Of a stretch of DNA of 38,136 nucleotides, positions 25,231 through 34,941 are shown in pieces. The notes below the pieces were generated by a model that saw nothing but the letters and a program-made list of their open reading frames with translations, was not told the origin of the DNA and did not search any database. The stretch's first letter is position 1. Every line of letters starts with the position of its first letter. The DNA is from Clostridia bacterium (lineage in GTDB: Bacteria; Bacillota; Clostridia; Oscillospirales; Acutalibacteraceae). The position numbers and the translations under genes were made by a program. The stretch covers positions 1-38,136 of the forward strand of contig JAFPCP010000020.1 in assembly GCA_017423825.1 (NCBI GenBank), in the 5' to 3' direction.

Positions 25231-27288
25231 ATGCTGGTGCGTCGTTGGAACGTGGCGCCGTTGAATACGGATTTGGCGGCGGAATTGTCCGAATTGTGCG
25301 AAATCAGCCCCTTTTTATCTCTTTTGTTGACCAGCCGCGGGTTGGATACGCCGGAGCAGATATACGCTTTTTTGGCGGGACAGGAAGAAGAAATTGACCC
25401 GTTTGATTTTGTGGATATGCATGAAGCGGTGGCCCGCATTCGGGAGGCGTTGGAGAAAAAAGAACGCATCCTTGTGTATGGGGACTATGATGTAGACGGC
25501 ATCACCGCCACCGCGTTGTTATACACCTATTTGCGTGACCAAGGTGCCGACGTGTTATATCGGTTGCCGGATCGAGAGGAAGGGTATGGTCTGCACGTTG
25601 AGGCTGTGGAATGGGCGGCACAACAAGGGGTCCAATTGCTTATCACGGTGGACACCGGTGTGACAGCCTGCGAGGCGGTAATGGTGGCGGCGCAACATGG
25701 GATAGATGTTGTGGTTACCGATCACCACCAGCCGCCGGCGGTGTTGCCCGCCGCAACCGCCGTAGTGAATCCAAACCGCGCGGATTGTCCGAGCCCTTGC
25801 AAAGAGTTTGCCGGGGTAGGGGTGGCTTTTATGTTGGCTTGCGCCCTGGAAGGGGACGGCGAGCGGGTGTTGGCCGAATATGGAGATTTGTTAACCCTGG
25901 GCACGCTGGCGGATGTGATTCCGCTCACAGGCTTTAACCGGGATTTGATGCGCCGCGGGTTGCAATTGCTTAATGAGAGCACCCGCCCGGGCATTGTCGC
26001 TTTGCGCGAGTTGACCGGACAGGGAGATAAGACGATGACGGCGACCTCGTTGGTGTTTACGCTGGTGCCGCGTTTGAATGCGCCCGGCCGTATGGAAACA
26101 CCGGACGTAGCCTTGCGGTTGTTGCTCGCGCAGGACGCGCAAGAGGCGATGCCGCTCGCCGAGCGATTGCAAGCCCTCAATGCTCGTCGACAGGATATGT
26201 GCAACCAGGTTTTTGCCGAAGCGGACACCTGGCTCTCCGACCACCCGGAATGGTTGTATCAACGTGTCTTGGTGGTGGATGGAGAGAATTGGCACGGCGG
26301 TGTGTTGGGCATCGTGGCAGCGCGTCTGAGTGAACGATACGGCAAGCCGGCTGTTGTGTTTACCAAACAGACGGATGGGATAGCCCATGGTTCCTGTCGC
26401 AGTTTGAAAGGCTTTAATTTATATGAAGCGTTGTGCGGCTGCGAGAGACTGTTGACGCGGTTCGGCGGGCATGAATTGGCGGCGGGTGTGACTTTGCCGT
26501 GCGCGTCGATTGCGGATTTCCGCCGAATGATTAACGACTATGCGGCCTCGCACTGCCCTTGCATGCCGGTGCCGGCGTTGGATGTGGCGGTTCGTTTGCG
26601 TCCGGACCAAATCAGTGCGGAAAAATTACCATTGTTGGATTTCCTCGAACCGGTCGGTGCGGGCAATCCGGCGCCCTTGTTCGGTTTATATCGTATGCGC
26701 CTGGACAACATCACGGCGTTGAGCGGTGGCAAGCACATACGCTTGTCACTCAGCCGCGACGGTGTTCATGTCAACGCGGTGCGCTTTCAATTGGCACCGG
26801 AGGAATTCCCGATCCCTTGCGGTTCGATTGTGAACTGTGTTGTCAGTTTGGAAAAGAATGAGTACAAAGGGGTTGTTTCGGTCAGCATACGTATACAGGA
26901 TATTGGCTATGCCGATACCGAACGGGAGGCTTTGATTGAAAGTGTCCGCCTATTTGAAAACATTATGCGGCGTGAATGTCGTCCCACGGATGTGTTGCCT
27001 GATCGGGAACAGTTGGCGCATTTATACAGCCTGCTCAAAGCCTGTGGTCGTTGGTGCGGCACGCTGGAGCAGTTGCATCGCGCCGTCCAGCGAAGCGGAT
27101 GCTTGTCGATGACACCCATACAGGTATTGGTTGCGCTGCAAATATGGTGCGAAGCCGGTTTGTTAGAGTGGCAGGATAGCGGCGAGCGATTTTCCGTATG
27201 TTTGCGTCCGGTTACGGGTAAGATGGACTTAACGCATACGCCTTTATGGCGGTATTTAGAGGGAGGTGAAGAGGATCGTGCAACATAA
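25231..27288 (+). CDS. recJ: Single-stranded-DNA-specific exonuclease RecJ
   Basis: The 685-residue DHH-family nuclease degrades single-stranded DNA 5' to 3' in recombination and repair. Metal-binding motifs are intact: VYGDYDVDG (Asp85, Asp87, Asp89), VDTG (~140-143) and VVTDHH (Asp164, His165, His166). The DHHA1 domain carries GSCRSLKGFNLYEAL and RFGGHELAAGV, and an OB-fold region follows (ALSGGKHIRLSLSRDG). A further ~110-residue C-terminal part lacks an obvious motif but resembles the extra domain of Firmicutes RecJ. GAGGGGATA precedes the ATG. It is the first gene of the block and its end overlaps relA by 11 bases. Confidence 0.96.
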   Translation: MLVRRWNVAPLNTDLAAELSELCEISPFLSLLLTSRGLDTPEQIYAFLAGQEEEIDPFDFVDMHEAVARIREALEKKERILVYGDYDVDGITATALLYTYLRDQGADVLYRLPDREEGYGLHVEAVEWAAQQGVQLLITVDTGVTACEAVMVAAQHGIDVVVTDHHQPPAVLPAATAVVNPNRADCPSPCKEFAGVGVAFMLACALEGDGERVLAEYGDLLTLGTLADVIPLTGFNRDLMRRGLQLLNESTRPGIVALRELTGQGDKTMTATSLVFTLVPRLNAPGRMETPDVALRLLLAQDAQEAMPLAERLQALNARRQDMCNQVFAEADTWLSDHPEWLYQRVLVVDGENWHGGVLGIVAARLSERYGKPAVVFTKQTDGIAHGSCRSLKGFNLYEALCGCERLLTRFGGHELAAGVTLPCASIADFRRMINDYAASHCPCMPVPALDVAVRLRPDQISAEKLPLLDFLEPVGAGNPAPLFGLYRMRLDNITALSGGKHIRLSLSRDGVHVNAVRFQLAPEEFPIPCGSIVNCVVSLEKNEYKGVVSVSIRIQDIGYADTEREALIESVRLFENIMRRECRPTDVLPDREQLAHLYSLLKACGRWCGTLEQLHRAVQRSGCLSMTPIQVLVALQIWCEAGLLEWQDSGERFSVCLRPVTGKMDLTHTPLWRYLEGGEEDRAT

Positions 27289-29476
27289 CGAAGAGAAAAG
27301 ACAAGAGGTTGAGCAGCGTTTGTTGGATTTGTTGCAAGCAAGCGGCAAAGCGTACGATATGAATCGCATACAAGACGCGATGAGTTTGGCTATTGCTGCC
27401 CACGCCGGGCAAAAGCGCAAATCAGGCGAGGAGTATGTGTGTCATCCTCTTCACGTGGCGTGCCTTCTTGTGGAAATCGGCATGGACAGCGAAGCGGTGA
27501 TAGCCGCTTTGTTGCATGATGTGGTGGAAGATACACAGGTGGAACTGCCGGCTATTGCGGCGCGTTTCGGAGAAACGGTGGCCGAACTGGTGGATGGCGT
27601 CACCAAAATCACAAAAATGAACTTTTCCACGCGGGAAGAGCAACAAGCGGAGAACGTCCGCAAGATGTTGTTGGCCATGTCGCGGGATATTCGCGTGATG
27701 ATCATCAAGCTGGCCGATCGCCTGCACAATATGCGCACAAGCGACGGCTGGGATCCGCAAAAGCAACGCGACAAAGCCAGAGAAACCATGGACATTTATG
27801 CGCCGTTAGCGCACCGTTTGGGTATCCGCGCCATCAAAGAGGAGTTGGAAGACTTGTCTTTGCGGGTGCTGGATCCGATTGCGTATAAAGAAATTGAGGA
27901 TAACCTCGCGTTGCGTGCGGACGGCCGTGCAGCCTTCTTGGCGGATATCCAGCAACGCATTCAAGAGCGATTGGCGGAATATGGAATACAAGCGCATATG
28001 TCCGGTCGCGTTAAGAGTATTGCCGGCATTTACCGAAAGATGTATATGAAGGGGCACGCTTTTGAGGAGATCTATGACATATACGCCGTGCGCGTGATAT
28101 TGGACAGCGTGAATGACTGTTATAACGCGTTAGGGTTGGTGCACGAGATGTTTCGTCCGTTGCCCAATCGGTTTAAGGATTACATCTCCACTCCGAAGCC
28201 GAACATGTATCAGTCTTTGCACACCACTGTTGTGGGGAAGGAGAAATTACCCTTTGAGGTGCAGATTCGCACACGGGATATGCATCATACGGCGGAATAC
28301 GGCATCGCTGCCCACTGGAAATACAAAGTTGGCTTCCAAAAGAAGGATAAACTGGAAGAGCGGCTGGCGTGGATACGGCAGTTTATCGAAAATCAAAAGG
28401 ATGTGGATGATGCCGAGGATATTGTCCGCAGCATCAAAACCGATTTAGATATTGAGGACGTCTTTGTGTTCACTCCCAAGGGGGACGTGTTGACGCTGCC
28501 GGTGGGGAGCACGGTGATTGACTTCGCCTATTCCATTCACACGGCGGTGGGACACCGCATGGTTGGCGCGAAGGTAGATGGGCGCATTGTCCCGTTGGAT
28601 TATCGTGTGAAAACGGGAGAAATCGTGGAAATTCTGACCACCTCGGCCGCGGACCACGGTCCCAGCCGCGATTGGCTGAACATTGTGCACACCGGTGAGG
28701 CGCGCAATAAGATCCGCAGTTGGTTTAAGAACGAGCGGCGGGAGGAGAATATCCGTACCGGTCGTGCGGAATTAGAGCGGGAGTTGGCGCGTAATTATAT
28801 CCGTCTGCCGGAAGATAAGATGGAAGCGTTTTTGCTGGAACAAAGCCGCAAACAACATTGCGCGACGCTGGATGATTTCTTTGCGGCTATCGGCTACGGC
28901 GGTGTGCTGATTTCGCGTATTCTTCCGCGGATGAAGGAAGAATATCAACGCATACAAAAAGAAGAGCACGTGGCGGCCCGCGTGGTGACACCGCCCTCTG
29001 TTCCGCAAAAGAAAGGCTCGCACAGCGAAGGAGTTATCATTGACCAGTTGGATGATTGCCTGGTCAAATTCGCGCAATGTTGCAACCCGGTGCCGGGGGA
29101 TGCGATTATCGGGTTTATCACCCGTGGCAATGGGGTATCTATCCATCGTTGCGACTGCACCAACGTGCCGCGTGATTTGGAGACGGCGGCCAACCGTGAA
29201 CGCTGGGTATCGGTCAAATGGGAGAAGGATATCTCAACCGAATTCGATGCAAATTTGCATATTGTGGCACACGATAGCACGAATTTACTGCTGAAACTGG
29301 CGACTTTGCTGGCCGGATTGCACATTCCGGTGCATTCGCTCAATGCCCGTGACCAGGGCAGCGGGGCGACGGTGACGATGACGATAGCGGTCAATAGTGT
29401 CGAACATCTACGCTCGGTCATACAGCGTCTGGAACAGGTGCAAGGTGTGGATTTGGTTCAGCGCGCCACGATGTAA
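27278..29476 (+). CDS. relA: Bifunctional (p)ppGpp synthetase/hydrolase (RelA/SpoT, Rel)
   Basis: The 732-residue protein makes and breaks the stringent-response alarmone (p)ppGpp. Domains in order: HD hydrolase with LLHDVVED (His80, Asp81) and [11 protein letters not shown]; synthetase with [42 protein letters not shown] and FEVQIRT; TGS with [14 protein letters not shown]; a Cys-rich region ([18 protein letters not shown]); and a C-terminal ACT domain. The intact HD site and the RFKDY form point to the bifunctional Rel of Firmicutes. GTG 27278 was chosen because GGGAGGTGA lies eight bases upstream; GTG 27266 sits inside that site. apt, often between recJ and relA, is absent. Confidence 0.97.
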   Translation: MQHNEEKRQEVEQRLLDLLQASGKAYDMNRIQDAMSLAIAAHAGQKRKSGEEYVCHPLHVACLLVEIGMDSEAVIAALLHDVVEDTQVELPAIAARFGETVAELVDGVTKITKMNFSTREEQQAENVRKMLLAMSRDIRVMIIKLADRLHNMRTSDGWDPQKQRDKARETMDIYAPLAHRLGIRAIKEELEDLSLRVLDPIAYKEIEDNLALRADGRAAFLADIQQRIQERLAEYGIQAHMSGRVKSIAGIYRKMYMKGHAFEEIYDIYAVRVILDSVNDCYNALGLVHEMFRPLPNRFKDYISTPKPNMYQSLHTTVVGKEKLPFEVQIRTRDMHHTAEYGIAAHWKYKVGFQKKDKLEERLAWIRQFIENQKDVDDAEDIVRSIKTDLDIEDVFVFTPKGDVLTLPVGSTVIDFAYSIHTAVGHRMVGAKVDGRIVPLDYRVKTGEIVEILTTSAADHGPSRDWLNIVHTGEARNKIRSWFKNERREENIRTGRAELERELARNYIRLPEDKMEAFLLEQSRKQHCATLDDFFAAIGYGGVLISRILPRMKEEYQRIQKEEHVAARVVTPPSVPQKKGSHSEGVIIDQLDDCLVKFAQCCNPVPGDAIIGFITRGNGVSIHRCDCTNVPRDLETAANRERWVSVKWEKDISTEFDANLHIVAHDSTNLLLKLATLLAGLHIPVHSLNARDQGSGATVTMTIAVNSVEHLRSVIQRLEQVQGVDLVQRATM

Positions 29477-29489
29477 GGGAGTTTTGACT

Positions 29490-29963
29490 ATGAAAGCCGT
29501 ATATCAACGCGTTTCCCATGCCGCCGTATCGGTGGCAGGCGAGGAGATTGCGCGTATTAGTTCGGGTGTTTTGCTGTTGGTGGGCGTCTGCCCGGAGGAC
29601 ACAGAAGAAGAAGCGCGTTTGTTGGCGCGTAAAGTGGCCGGCCTGCGTGTGTTTCGGGATGAACAGGATAAAATGAACAGGTCGGTTTTGGATACGGGCG
29701 GCAGTGTGTTGGCTGTGTCTCAGTTCACCTTGTGCGCGAACACCCGTCACGGCTGTCGGCCGGACTTTTTTGGTGCGGCGCGTCCCGAAATAGCCGAGCC
29801 GTTGTTCGCATATTTTGTCGGCTGTCTACGTGATGCCGGGGTGACTTCGGTGGAAACGGGGCGCTTTGGTGCGGACATGCAGGTAGCGTTGCTCAACGAT
29901 GGCCCTGTCACCATTTTGTTGGATACAGACGACTGGCGAAAGGGGAGTGCCGCGTGCAAATAA
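29490..29963 (+). CDS. dtd: D-aminoacyl-tRNA deacylase
   Basis: The 157-residue enzyme removes D-amino acids mis-attached to tRNA. Hallmarks are SQFTL (residues 77-81), [23 protein letters not shown] and the Gly-cisPro motif in NDGPVT (Gly138-Pro139), which excludes L-aminoacyl substrates. Length is close to the usual ~145-150, with a short extra tail. AAGGGAG is just before the ATG, which follows the relA stop by 13 bases; the 3' end overlaps the next gene by ten bases. The relA-dtd pairing is conserved in Firmicutes. Confidence 0.96.
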   Translation: MKAVYQRVSHAAVSVAGEEIARISSGVLLLVGVCPEDTEEEARLLARKVAGLRVFRDEQDKMNRSVLDTGGSVLAVSQFTLCANTRHGCRPDFFGAARPEIAEPLFAYFVGCLRDAGVTSVETGRFGADMQVALLNDGPVTILLDTDDWRKGSAACK

Positions 29964-30571
29964 AGACGCTGTCAGTGGGTGCCTTAGATACCAACTGTTA
30001 TCTTGTATGGGATGAAGAGCGCCGCGGATTGGTTATCGATCCGGGAGATGAGGCGCCGCGTCTGTTGCGGATGATAGAGGCTCTGGATTTGACAATAGAC
30101 GCCGTTTTGTTAACACATGCGCATTTTGACCATATGCAGGCGGCGGGTGCGCTTTGTGAGGCGACCGATGCACGTCTGTTGGTAGGTGCCGAAGATGCGG
30201 CAGCTTTGGCGGACGCATCAAGAAACTTATCGGGGCTGTTTGGCGATATACAACCGATATCCCTGTCGGCTGACCGTTTGTTGTGCGAGGGGGACGTTGT
30301 GACGGTTGGGAGCAACTGTCTCACTGTTTGGCAAACTCCCGGTCATACCCCCGGCTCTCTTTGCCTGTTAGGGGATGGGGTGGTGTTTTCCGGAGATACG
30401 CTGTTTGCCGGTAGTTGCGGGCGTGTGGATTTCCCCGGTGGGGATGGCGTGGCGATGCGGCAGTCTTTGCAGCGCTTGGCATCCTTGCCTACGGATTGGA
30501 GAGTATACCCGGGACACGGTTTGTCGACTCAAATAGGACAGGAAAGGGATACAAACCCATATATGCGTTAA
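29954..30571 (+). CDS. Metallo-beta-lactamase-fold hydrolase, glyoxalase II-like
   Basis: The 205-residue protein has the complete two-metal site of the MBL fold: THAHFDH (His55, His57, Asp59, His60), PGHTPGS (His131), SGDTLF (Asp148) and YPGHG (His188). It is of the small YqgX/GloB-like type that hydrolyses thioesters such as S-lactoyl conjugates; the actual substrate is unknown. GTG 29954 follows GGGAG and overlaps dtd, indicating coupling. A dtd-MBL-hemZ order is common in Clostridia. It lacks the C-terminal helical domain of true glyoxalase II. Confidence 0.92.
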   Translation: MQIKTLSVGALDTNCYLVWDEERRGLVIDPGDEAPRLLRMIEALDLTIDAVLLTHAHFDHMQAAGALCEATDARLLVGAEDAAALADASRNLSGLFGDIQPISLSADRLLCEGDVVTVGSNCLTVWQTPGHTPGSLCLLGDGVVFSGDTLFAGSCGRVDFPGGDGVAMRQSLQRLASLPTDWRVYPGHGLSTQIGQERDTNPYMR

Positions 30572-30592
30572 GAAAGAGGGGCAGAGGACTGT

Positions 30593-32086
30593 ATGCAGTT
30601 GTTTTTAAAAGGCAACGATTTTCATTTTGAACTAGAAAATATCTGCCGCTTGTTTCTGCCGCAGGAGAAAATAATCACCCACCATACGGATTTTCCGAAT
30701 GGGGAGGAGACCGGCCTGGTGGCGGTGTGCTCTTTGGCGACATCGTCCGACGGCGCGACGTTATCCTGTCGATTGTGCCTGGAAGCGTTTGATGAGCAGT
30801 TGGAAACACAGGTTTGTGCAGACGAAACGCCGGATGCGGCCGCGTTTCGTGACCGATGTGAACTGGTTTTGTGCACGTTGCTATACCGTTTGCTTGTAAA
30901 GCTTCTTGGCTTTACACAGACGTGGGGGCTTGTCACCGGTGTACGACCGGTGAAATTATTACGCCGCCTTGTGCAAGAGCAAGGCGAAGAGGCAGCGATG
31001 GCCTATTTTCGGGATGTGTTACTGGTCAGCGAAGAAAAAAGAGAACTTTGTCGTCGCACTTTGCAGACGGAGGATACATTGCTGGCGCTTTCGCGTCCGG
31101 ACTCGTTTAGCTTATACATATCCATTCCGTTTTGCCCGACGCGCTGTGATTATTGCTCTTTTGTTTCGCAGACAGTGGAGAAAGCGCGGCGTCTGATTCC
31201 GGTGTATGTGGAGCAGTTGTGTGAGGAAATTCGTCAAACCGGGCGCATTGCGACGGAGTTGGGACTTCGTTTAGAGACGGTATACTTTGGCGGAGGCACC
31301 CCTACCACGTTGTCCGCTGAGCAATTGCAACGGTTATTTCACACGGTAGAAACGGCGTTTGACCTGTCGCATGTGCGGGAATATACCGTAGAGGCGGGGC
31401 GACCGGACACGGTTACGCCGGAGAAGATGCAGGCGATGCATCGGGCGGGTGTCAGCCGTGTGAGCATCAATCCACAGACGCTGCAACAGCCTGTGCTCAC
31501 GGGCATTGGCCGTAAGCACACGGTGCAGCAGTTTTATGATGCGTTTGACATGGCGCGGCAGGCGGGATTCACCAATATAAACACCGACCTAATTGCGGGG
31601 TTGCCGGGGGATACTTACACCGGCTTTGCGGATACAATCGAGCAAATTCTCGCCTTATCTCCTGAAAGTATCACCGTTCACACCTTGTCCATGAAACGGG
31701 CATCCAACATTATGTTGCAACACAGGGCGGATTATCGTGTGCAGGAGGATGCTGTACGGATGGTGCGCCTGTCAGCGGATACGCTGCCGGCTAAGGGATA
31801 TATCCCGTATTATCTCTATCGCCAGAGCCGTACGGTGGGCAACCAAGAGAACGTCGGGTGGTCGAAGCCGGGCTGCGAAGGGCTGTATAACGTGTATATC
31901 ATGGATGAAACGCATACGATTTTGGGATGCGGTGCCGGAGCGGTAACGAAACTCAAAAAACCGGGCAGCGAATATTTGGAGCGCATTTTTAATTATAAAT
32001 TTCCATATGAATATAACACCGGATTAGACGAAATGTTATCCCGCAAACAAAAAATTCTCCGTTTTTACGAACAACACGGAGAATAA
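30593..32086 (+). CDS. hemZ: Radical SAM protein HemZ (coproporphyrinogen dehydrogenase-like)
   Basis: The 497-residue protein has a ~170-residue N-terminal extension (VTGVRPVKLLRRL is typical of HemZ) and then the radical SAM core with IPFCPTRCDYCSF, giving the [4Fe-4S] ligands Cys181, Cys185 and Cys188. YFGGGTPTTL and VEAGRPDT follow. HemZ relatives resemble HemN, which oxidises coproporphyrinogen III without oxygen, but HemZ's exact reaction is not settled. Length matches B. subtilis HemZ (~500). It is the last gene of the recJ operon, with a purine-rich ribosome site. A TTCTCCG/CGGAGAA stem at its end lacks a U tract. Confidence 0.92.
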   Translation: MQLFLKGNDFHFELENICRLFLPQEKIITHHTDFPNGEETGLVAVCSLATSSDGATLSCRLCLEAFDEQLETQVCADETPDAAAFRDRCELVLCTLLYRLLVKLLGFTQTWGLVTGVRPVKLLRRLVQEQGEEAAMAYFRDVLLVSEEKRELCRRTLQTEDTLLALSRPDSFSLYISIPFCPTRCDYCSFVSQTVEKARRLIPVYVEQLCEEIRQTGRIATELGLRLETVYFGGGTPTTLSAEQLQRLFHTVETAFDLSHVREYTVEAGRPDTVTPEKMQAMHRAGVSRVSINPQTLQQPVLTGIGRKHTVQQFYDAFDMARQAGFTNINTDLIAGLPGDTYTGFADTIEQILALSPESITVHTLSMKRASNIMLQHRADYRVQEDAVRMVRLSADTLPAKGYIPYYLYRQSRTVGNQENVGWSKPGCEGLYNVYIMDETHTILGCGAGAVTKLKKPGSEYLERIFNYKFPYEYNTGLDEMLSRKQKILRFYEQHGE

Positions 32087-32089
32087 GCA

Positions 32090-32118
32090 TTGCAAAACGC
32101 ATGAAAATAGCATATACT
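32090..32118 (+). promoter_or_regulatory. Promoter of the zinc-ribbon gene
   Basis: TTGCAA (32090-32095) and TATACT (32113-32118) are spaced by 17 bases, beginning four bases after the hemZ stop. Confidence 0.75.
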
Positions 32119-32157
32119 GAAATTGGATAGATTATTGACTATAAAGGAGTGTGTGAA

Positions 32158-32517
32158 ATGAAAACATGGGAAGAATTGGTAACCTTAGCTAAGGACATGG
32201 CGTCGGCGGCGGGCCGTAAAGCCACCGACATCGCTGATTTAGCGAAGCTGAAACTGAAATTGGCAGAGAACGAAAAAGCGGTTGAGGCCACGTTGACGGC
32301 GTTGGGGCGTTTGTTTTATGAGACTCGTAAAGGTTCGCAAGAGCCGGACGAGGATATGATTTCGGAATTGATTGCGCAGATGGATGAATTGTATGCCACA
32401 GGGGAGCAGCTGCAAGCAGAGATTGATGTCACCCGCGGCCGAAAGACTTGCGCTGATTGCGGTGCGGCGAACCCCGAAGGCGCGGCGTATTGCAATTGTT
32501 GCGGAAAATCGCTGTAA
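32158..32517 (+). CDS. Small coiled-coil protein with C-terminal zinc ribbon
   Basis: The 119-residue protein has a long charged helical region (residues ~5-92, with LKLKLAENEKAVEATLTALG likely coiled coil) and a C-terminal zinc ribbon with Cys98, Cys101, Cys112 and Cys115 (CADCG, CNCCG). No membrane segment or signal is present, so it is probably cytosolic. Proteins of this design are common in Clostridia and lack an assigned role; it may bind a partner or nucleic acid through the ribbon. AAAGGAG lies eight bases before ATG 32158. It is monocistronic, with its own promoter and a shared bidirectional terminator. Confidence 0.85.
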   Translation: MKTWEELVTLAKDMASAAGRKATDIADLAKLKLKLAENEKAVEATLTALGRLFYETRKGSQEPDEDMISELIAQMDELYATGEQLQAEIDVTRGRKTCADCGAANPEGAAYCNCCGKSL

Positions 32518-32534
32518 AAATAGAATGCTATAAC

Positions 32535-32568
32535 AAAAAACACGGTTGCTTAGGCAACCGTGTTTTTT
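32535..32568. terminator. Bidirectional terminator between the zinc-ribbon and TtcA-like genes
   Basis: CACGGTTGC (32541-32549) pairs perfectly with 32554-32562 around a TTAG loop, flanked by six A and six T. It is placed to stop both converging transcripts; its last bases touch the stop codon of the leftward gene. Confidence 0.93.
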
Positions 32569-33382
32569 AATACGTATCCAAAAAATGCGTTTTCTCGTCT
32601 TTTTTTCGATAACTGATAATGGTTTCGAGGTTTACGTTTTGTGCGCTACGGAAAATGTTTTGGTCAATTTGTTTATTGGTTTTACGCAGTTCGGTTAAGA
32701 GTTGCTTGACCTCCGCCCGTTTGGAGGAGATGTCCTCTCGTGCGGTGTCGGTGACCGAACAGGCACAGCGTATACAGGCTATATCGTTATAGCGGCACCA
32801 GGCGAGGATGTCTTTTTCCCGCACGTGGTACAGGGGGCGTATGAGTTCCATGCCAGGGAAGTGCGCGCTTTTGAGTTTAGGCATCATGGTGCGCATTTCT
32901 GCACCGTACAGCATGCTCATGAGGGTGGTTTCAATCACGTCGTCGAAATGGTGACCTAGCGCGATTTTATTGCATCCGCGCTCGCTTGCAAATTTATACA
33001 GATATCCGCGCCGCATGCGTGCACAGAGATAACAGGGGGAACCGTCCTGCTTTTCCACCACCGAAAAAATGGGGCTTTCAAAAATGGTGATGGGCAACCC
33101 AAGAGTGGCGGCATTTTCTTGTATGCGCTCTCGGTTTTCGGGCTGATAACCGGGGTCCATCACGATGTATTCCAACGCAAACGGAACTTCGCTGCCGTGC
33201 CGCTGCAATTCTTGTAAGCATTTGGCGAGCAACAAAGAATCTTTCCCGCCGGACAAGCAGACAGCGATACGGTCTCCGGCCTCTATCATTTGATAGTCTT
33301 TGAGCGCCCCGATAAAGGGATTCCAGATGGATTTGCGATATTTTTTGATGATGCTGCGTTCAGCGATTTGCTGGCGGTTCAT
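32567..33382 (-). CDS. TtcA/TilS-type PP-loop ATPase, tRNA 2-thiocytidine synthetase-like
   Basis: The 271-residue protein has the PP-loop SGGKDS (residues 44-49), a CxxC pair in CYLCARMRRG (Cys117, Cys120), the ALGHHFDD motif and further cysteines in CIRCAC (203, 206, 208). These are the features of TtcA, an Fe-S enzyme that thiolates C32 of tRNA, although other members of the group have other roles. ATG 33382 was chosen because GAGGTGG lies upstream and homology starts there; the longer upstream frame lies within the flippase gene. The start overlaps the flippase stop by four bases (ATGA). Confidence 0.88.
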   Translation of the reverse strand: MNRQQIAERSIIKKYRKSIWNPFIGALKDYQMIEAGDRIAVCLSGGKDSLLLAKCLQELQRHGSEVPFALEYIVMDPGYQPENRERIQENAATLGLPITIFESPIFSVVEKQDGSPCYLCARMRRGYLYKFASERGCNKIALGHHFDDVIETTLMSMLYGAEMRTMMPKLKSAHFPGMELIRPLYHVREKDILAWCRYNDIACIRCACSVTDTAREDISSKRAEVKQLLTELRKTNKQIDQNIFRSAQNVNLETIISYRKKDEKTHFLDTY

Positions 33383-34794
33383 GCTTGGCCACCTCTTCTT
33401 CGCTCCACAACGGCGCGAAGGCTGTGTAGCAGAGGACGCAGATTGATGACCAACATAGCGGCCAACAGGGCACCCTCCCATACAGGCCAAAGAGGAATTT
33501 CTTGTATCATGATGATGGTCTGTGCCAGAAGAATGACGGCGTTGGCGGTGAACCGTGGGATATCCCACGTGATTTTCACAAATCGCCGTGTATGGATGCT
33601 ACGGATAGCGAACACCAGACCGTAACTGATGGCGGTCGAGAGAGCGGCGCCTTGAACACCCATCCACCGGATGAGGAAGAAGTTGCCGATGATATTGATG
33701 ATGGTGCCGAGGATGGTAGTGACCAGCACGCTTTCGCTGCGTTTTTCCACCGTATAGACGGTGCCCAGGAAAGAAACAAAGCAGGAAGCTGCCATGGCCA
33801 CGACCAACGTGGGCATATATTGCCAAGAGGCGTAAAAACTATCGGCGACCAGTATCTTCGTGACAAATTTGGCGCATACAATCAACCCGGCGCTACACAC
33901 AAACACAACCGACTGATACATGGAAAACACGCGGCTGAAAAAGGTTTGCCGTTCGAGCGGGCTTTTTTCGGTAAGGATAGACATCTGCCAAGCGTCCATG
34001 AATATGCCGCTGATGATGATGAGCAGGTTGGGAATTTTATAAGAAATTGCATACAGGCCGTTGGCCGCCTCATCGATAATCCAGGTGACCATATAGCGGT
34101 CGGACACGTCGGTAATCCACCACAAAGCGGTGGTGGGTATAAGAGGCAGAGAATAGCGCAGCATCGCGCGGGTAATTTTGCGGCTGAGGCTTTTGAAGCG
34201 AATATAGCGGTACAACTTAGCTGTGAAGAAAAACAGCAGAATGCTGATAAAGTCAGACAAAACAATAGCTAAGATATATCCCACAATGCCGATTTTCAAA
34301 ACGGCCAGGAACAGCACGTCCAACAATAGGGTGGTGGCGGTGCCGATAACGCAGATGAGGGTGAACAGGCGTACCCGTTGCAGGGATTTCACGAAATACG
34401 CGAATAAATAGCGCGTGATAGAACAAAGCACAAACACGTATATCCAGCCGGCATAACTGCCAAAAGTGGGGATGCGTTGTATGAGCGGGAAGAACAAGAA
34501 AAAGCCGCCGAACCCGATGAGGTTTACAACTAGACCGGTGGTGAGTACGGTGTGGCGGTCGGTTTCGCCGTCCATGCCAAACCGTAAGACGGCGGTGTTT
34601 ATACCCAAAGAAACAATGGGTATGAGCAAATTGGCCGCTTGCACCAACAAATCGACGATACCATATTCGCCGTTGGTCAGATAGTTTGTGTAAAGAGGCA
34701 TCAGTAGGATGGTCATGACCTTGGAGCCGAACGTGCCGATGCCCAGCACTAGCGTGTTGGTGAGCAGTTTTTTATAGCGATTGTTTTTTTGCAT
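33379..34794 (-). CDS. Polysaccharide flippase (Wzx/MATE-like transporter)
   Basis: The 471-residue membrane protein has about 12-14 hydrophobic helices. An N-terminal KKLLTNTLVLGIGTFGSKV and MPLYTNYLTNGEYGIVDL are typical of the PST/MOP oligosaccharide flippase family, which moves lipid-linked sugars across the membrane. AAGGAG (34807-34802) lies seven bases before ATG 34794; the longer upstream reading crosses the promoter. It is the first gene of a two-gene leftward operon with the TtcA-like gene, an odd functional pairing. No glycosyltransferase genes are near, so the cargo is unknown. Confidence 0.9.
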   Translation of the reverse strand: MQKNNRYKKLLTNTLVLGIGTFGSKVMTILLMPLYTNYLTNGEYGIVDLLVQAANLLIPIVSLGINTAVLRFGMDGETDRHTVLTTGLVVNLIGFGGFFLFFPLIQRIPTFGSYAGWIYVFVLCSITRYLFAYFVKSLQRVRLFTLICVIGTATTLLLDVLFLAVLKIGIVGYILAIVLSDFISILLFFFTAKLYRYIRFKSLSRKITRAMLRYSLPLIPTTALWWITDVSDRYMVTWIIDEAANGLYAISYKIPNLLIIISGIFMDAWQMSILTEKSPLERQTFFSRVFSMYQSVVFVCSAGLIVCAKFVTKILVADSFYASWQYMPTLVVAMAASCFVSFLGTVYTVEKRSESVLVTTILGTIINIIGNFFLIRWMGVQGAALSTAISYGLVFAIRSIHTRRFVKITWDIPRFTANAVILLAQTIIMIQEIPLWPVWEGALLAAMLVINLRPLLHSLRAVVERRRGGQA

Positions 34795-34834
34795 GATGCC
34801 TCTCCTTCCTATATAAGATGTGTTCAACGCCGTT

Positions 34835-34863
34835 ATTGTACCACATTCGGTTGGTGAATACAA
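34835..34863 (-). promoter_or_regulatory. Promoter of the flippase-TtcA-like operon
   Basis: On the minus strand TTGTAT (34863-34858) and TACAAT (34840-34835) are spaced by 17 bases, with an extended -10 TGG. Confidence 0.75.
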
Positions 34864-34915
34864 GTATGGGGCCTATATTTTCTCTGTTGCTCCTGTGCCG
34901 CATGAGCAAAGCAAG

Positions 34916-34941
34916 CGGCAACCGTTTATGAACGGTTGCCG
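34916..34941 (-). terminator. Hairpin at the 3' end of the phosphopantetheinyl transferase gene
   Basis: CGGCAACCGTT (34916-34926) pairs perfectly with 34931-34941 around a 4-base loop, spanning the stop codon of the leftward gene. GCTTGCTTTGC follows on that strand, a weak U tract, so termination may be partial. Confidence 0.55.

Noticed and set aside
32054..32084. 8-bp stem at the end of hemZ
   Set aside because: It has a 15-base loop, no U tract and a promoter right behind it; too weak to call a terminator.
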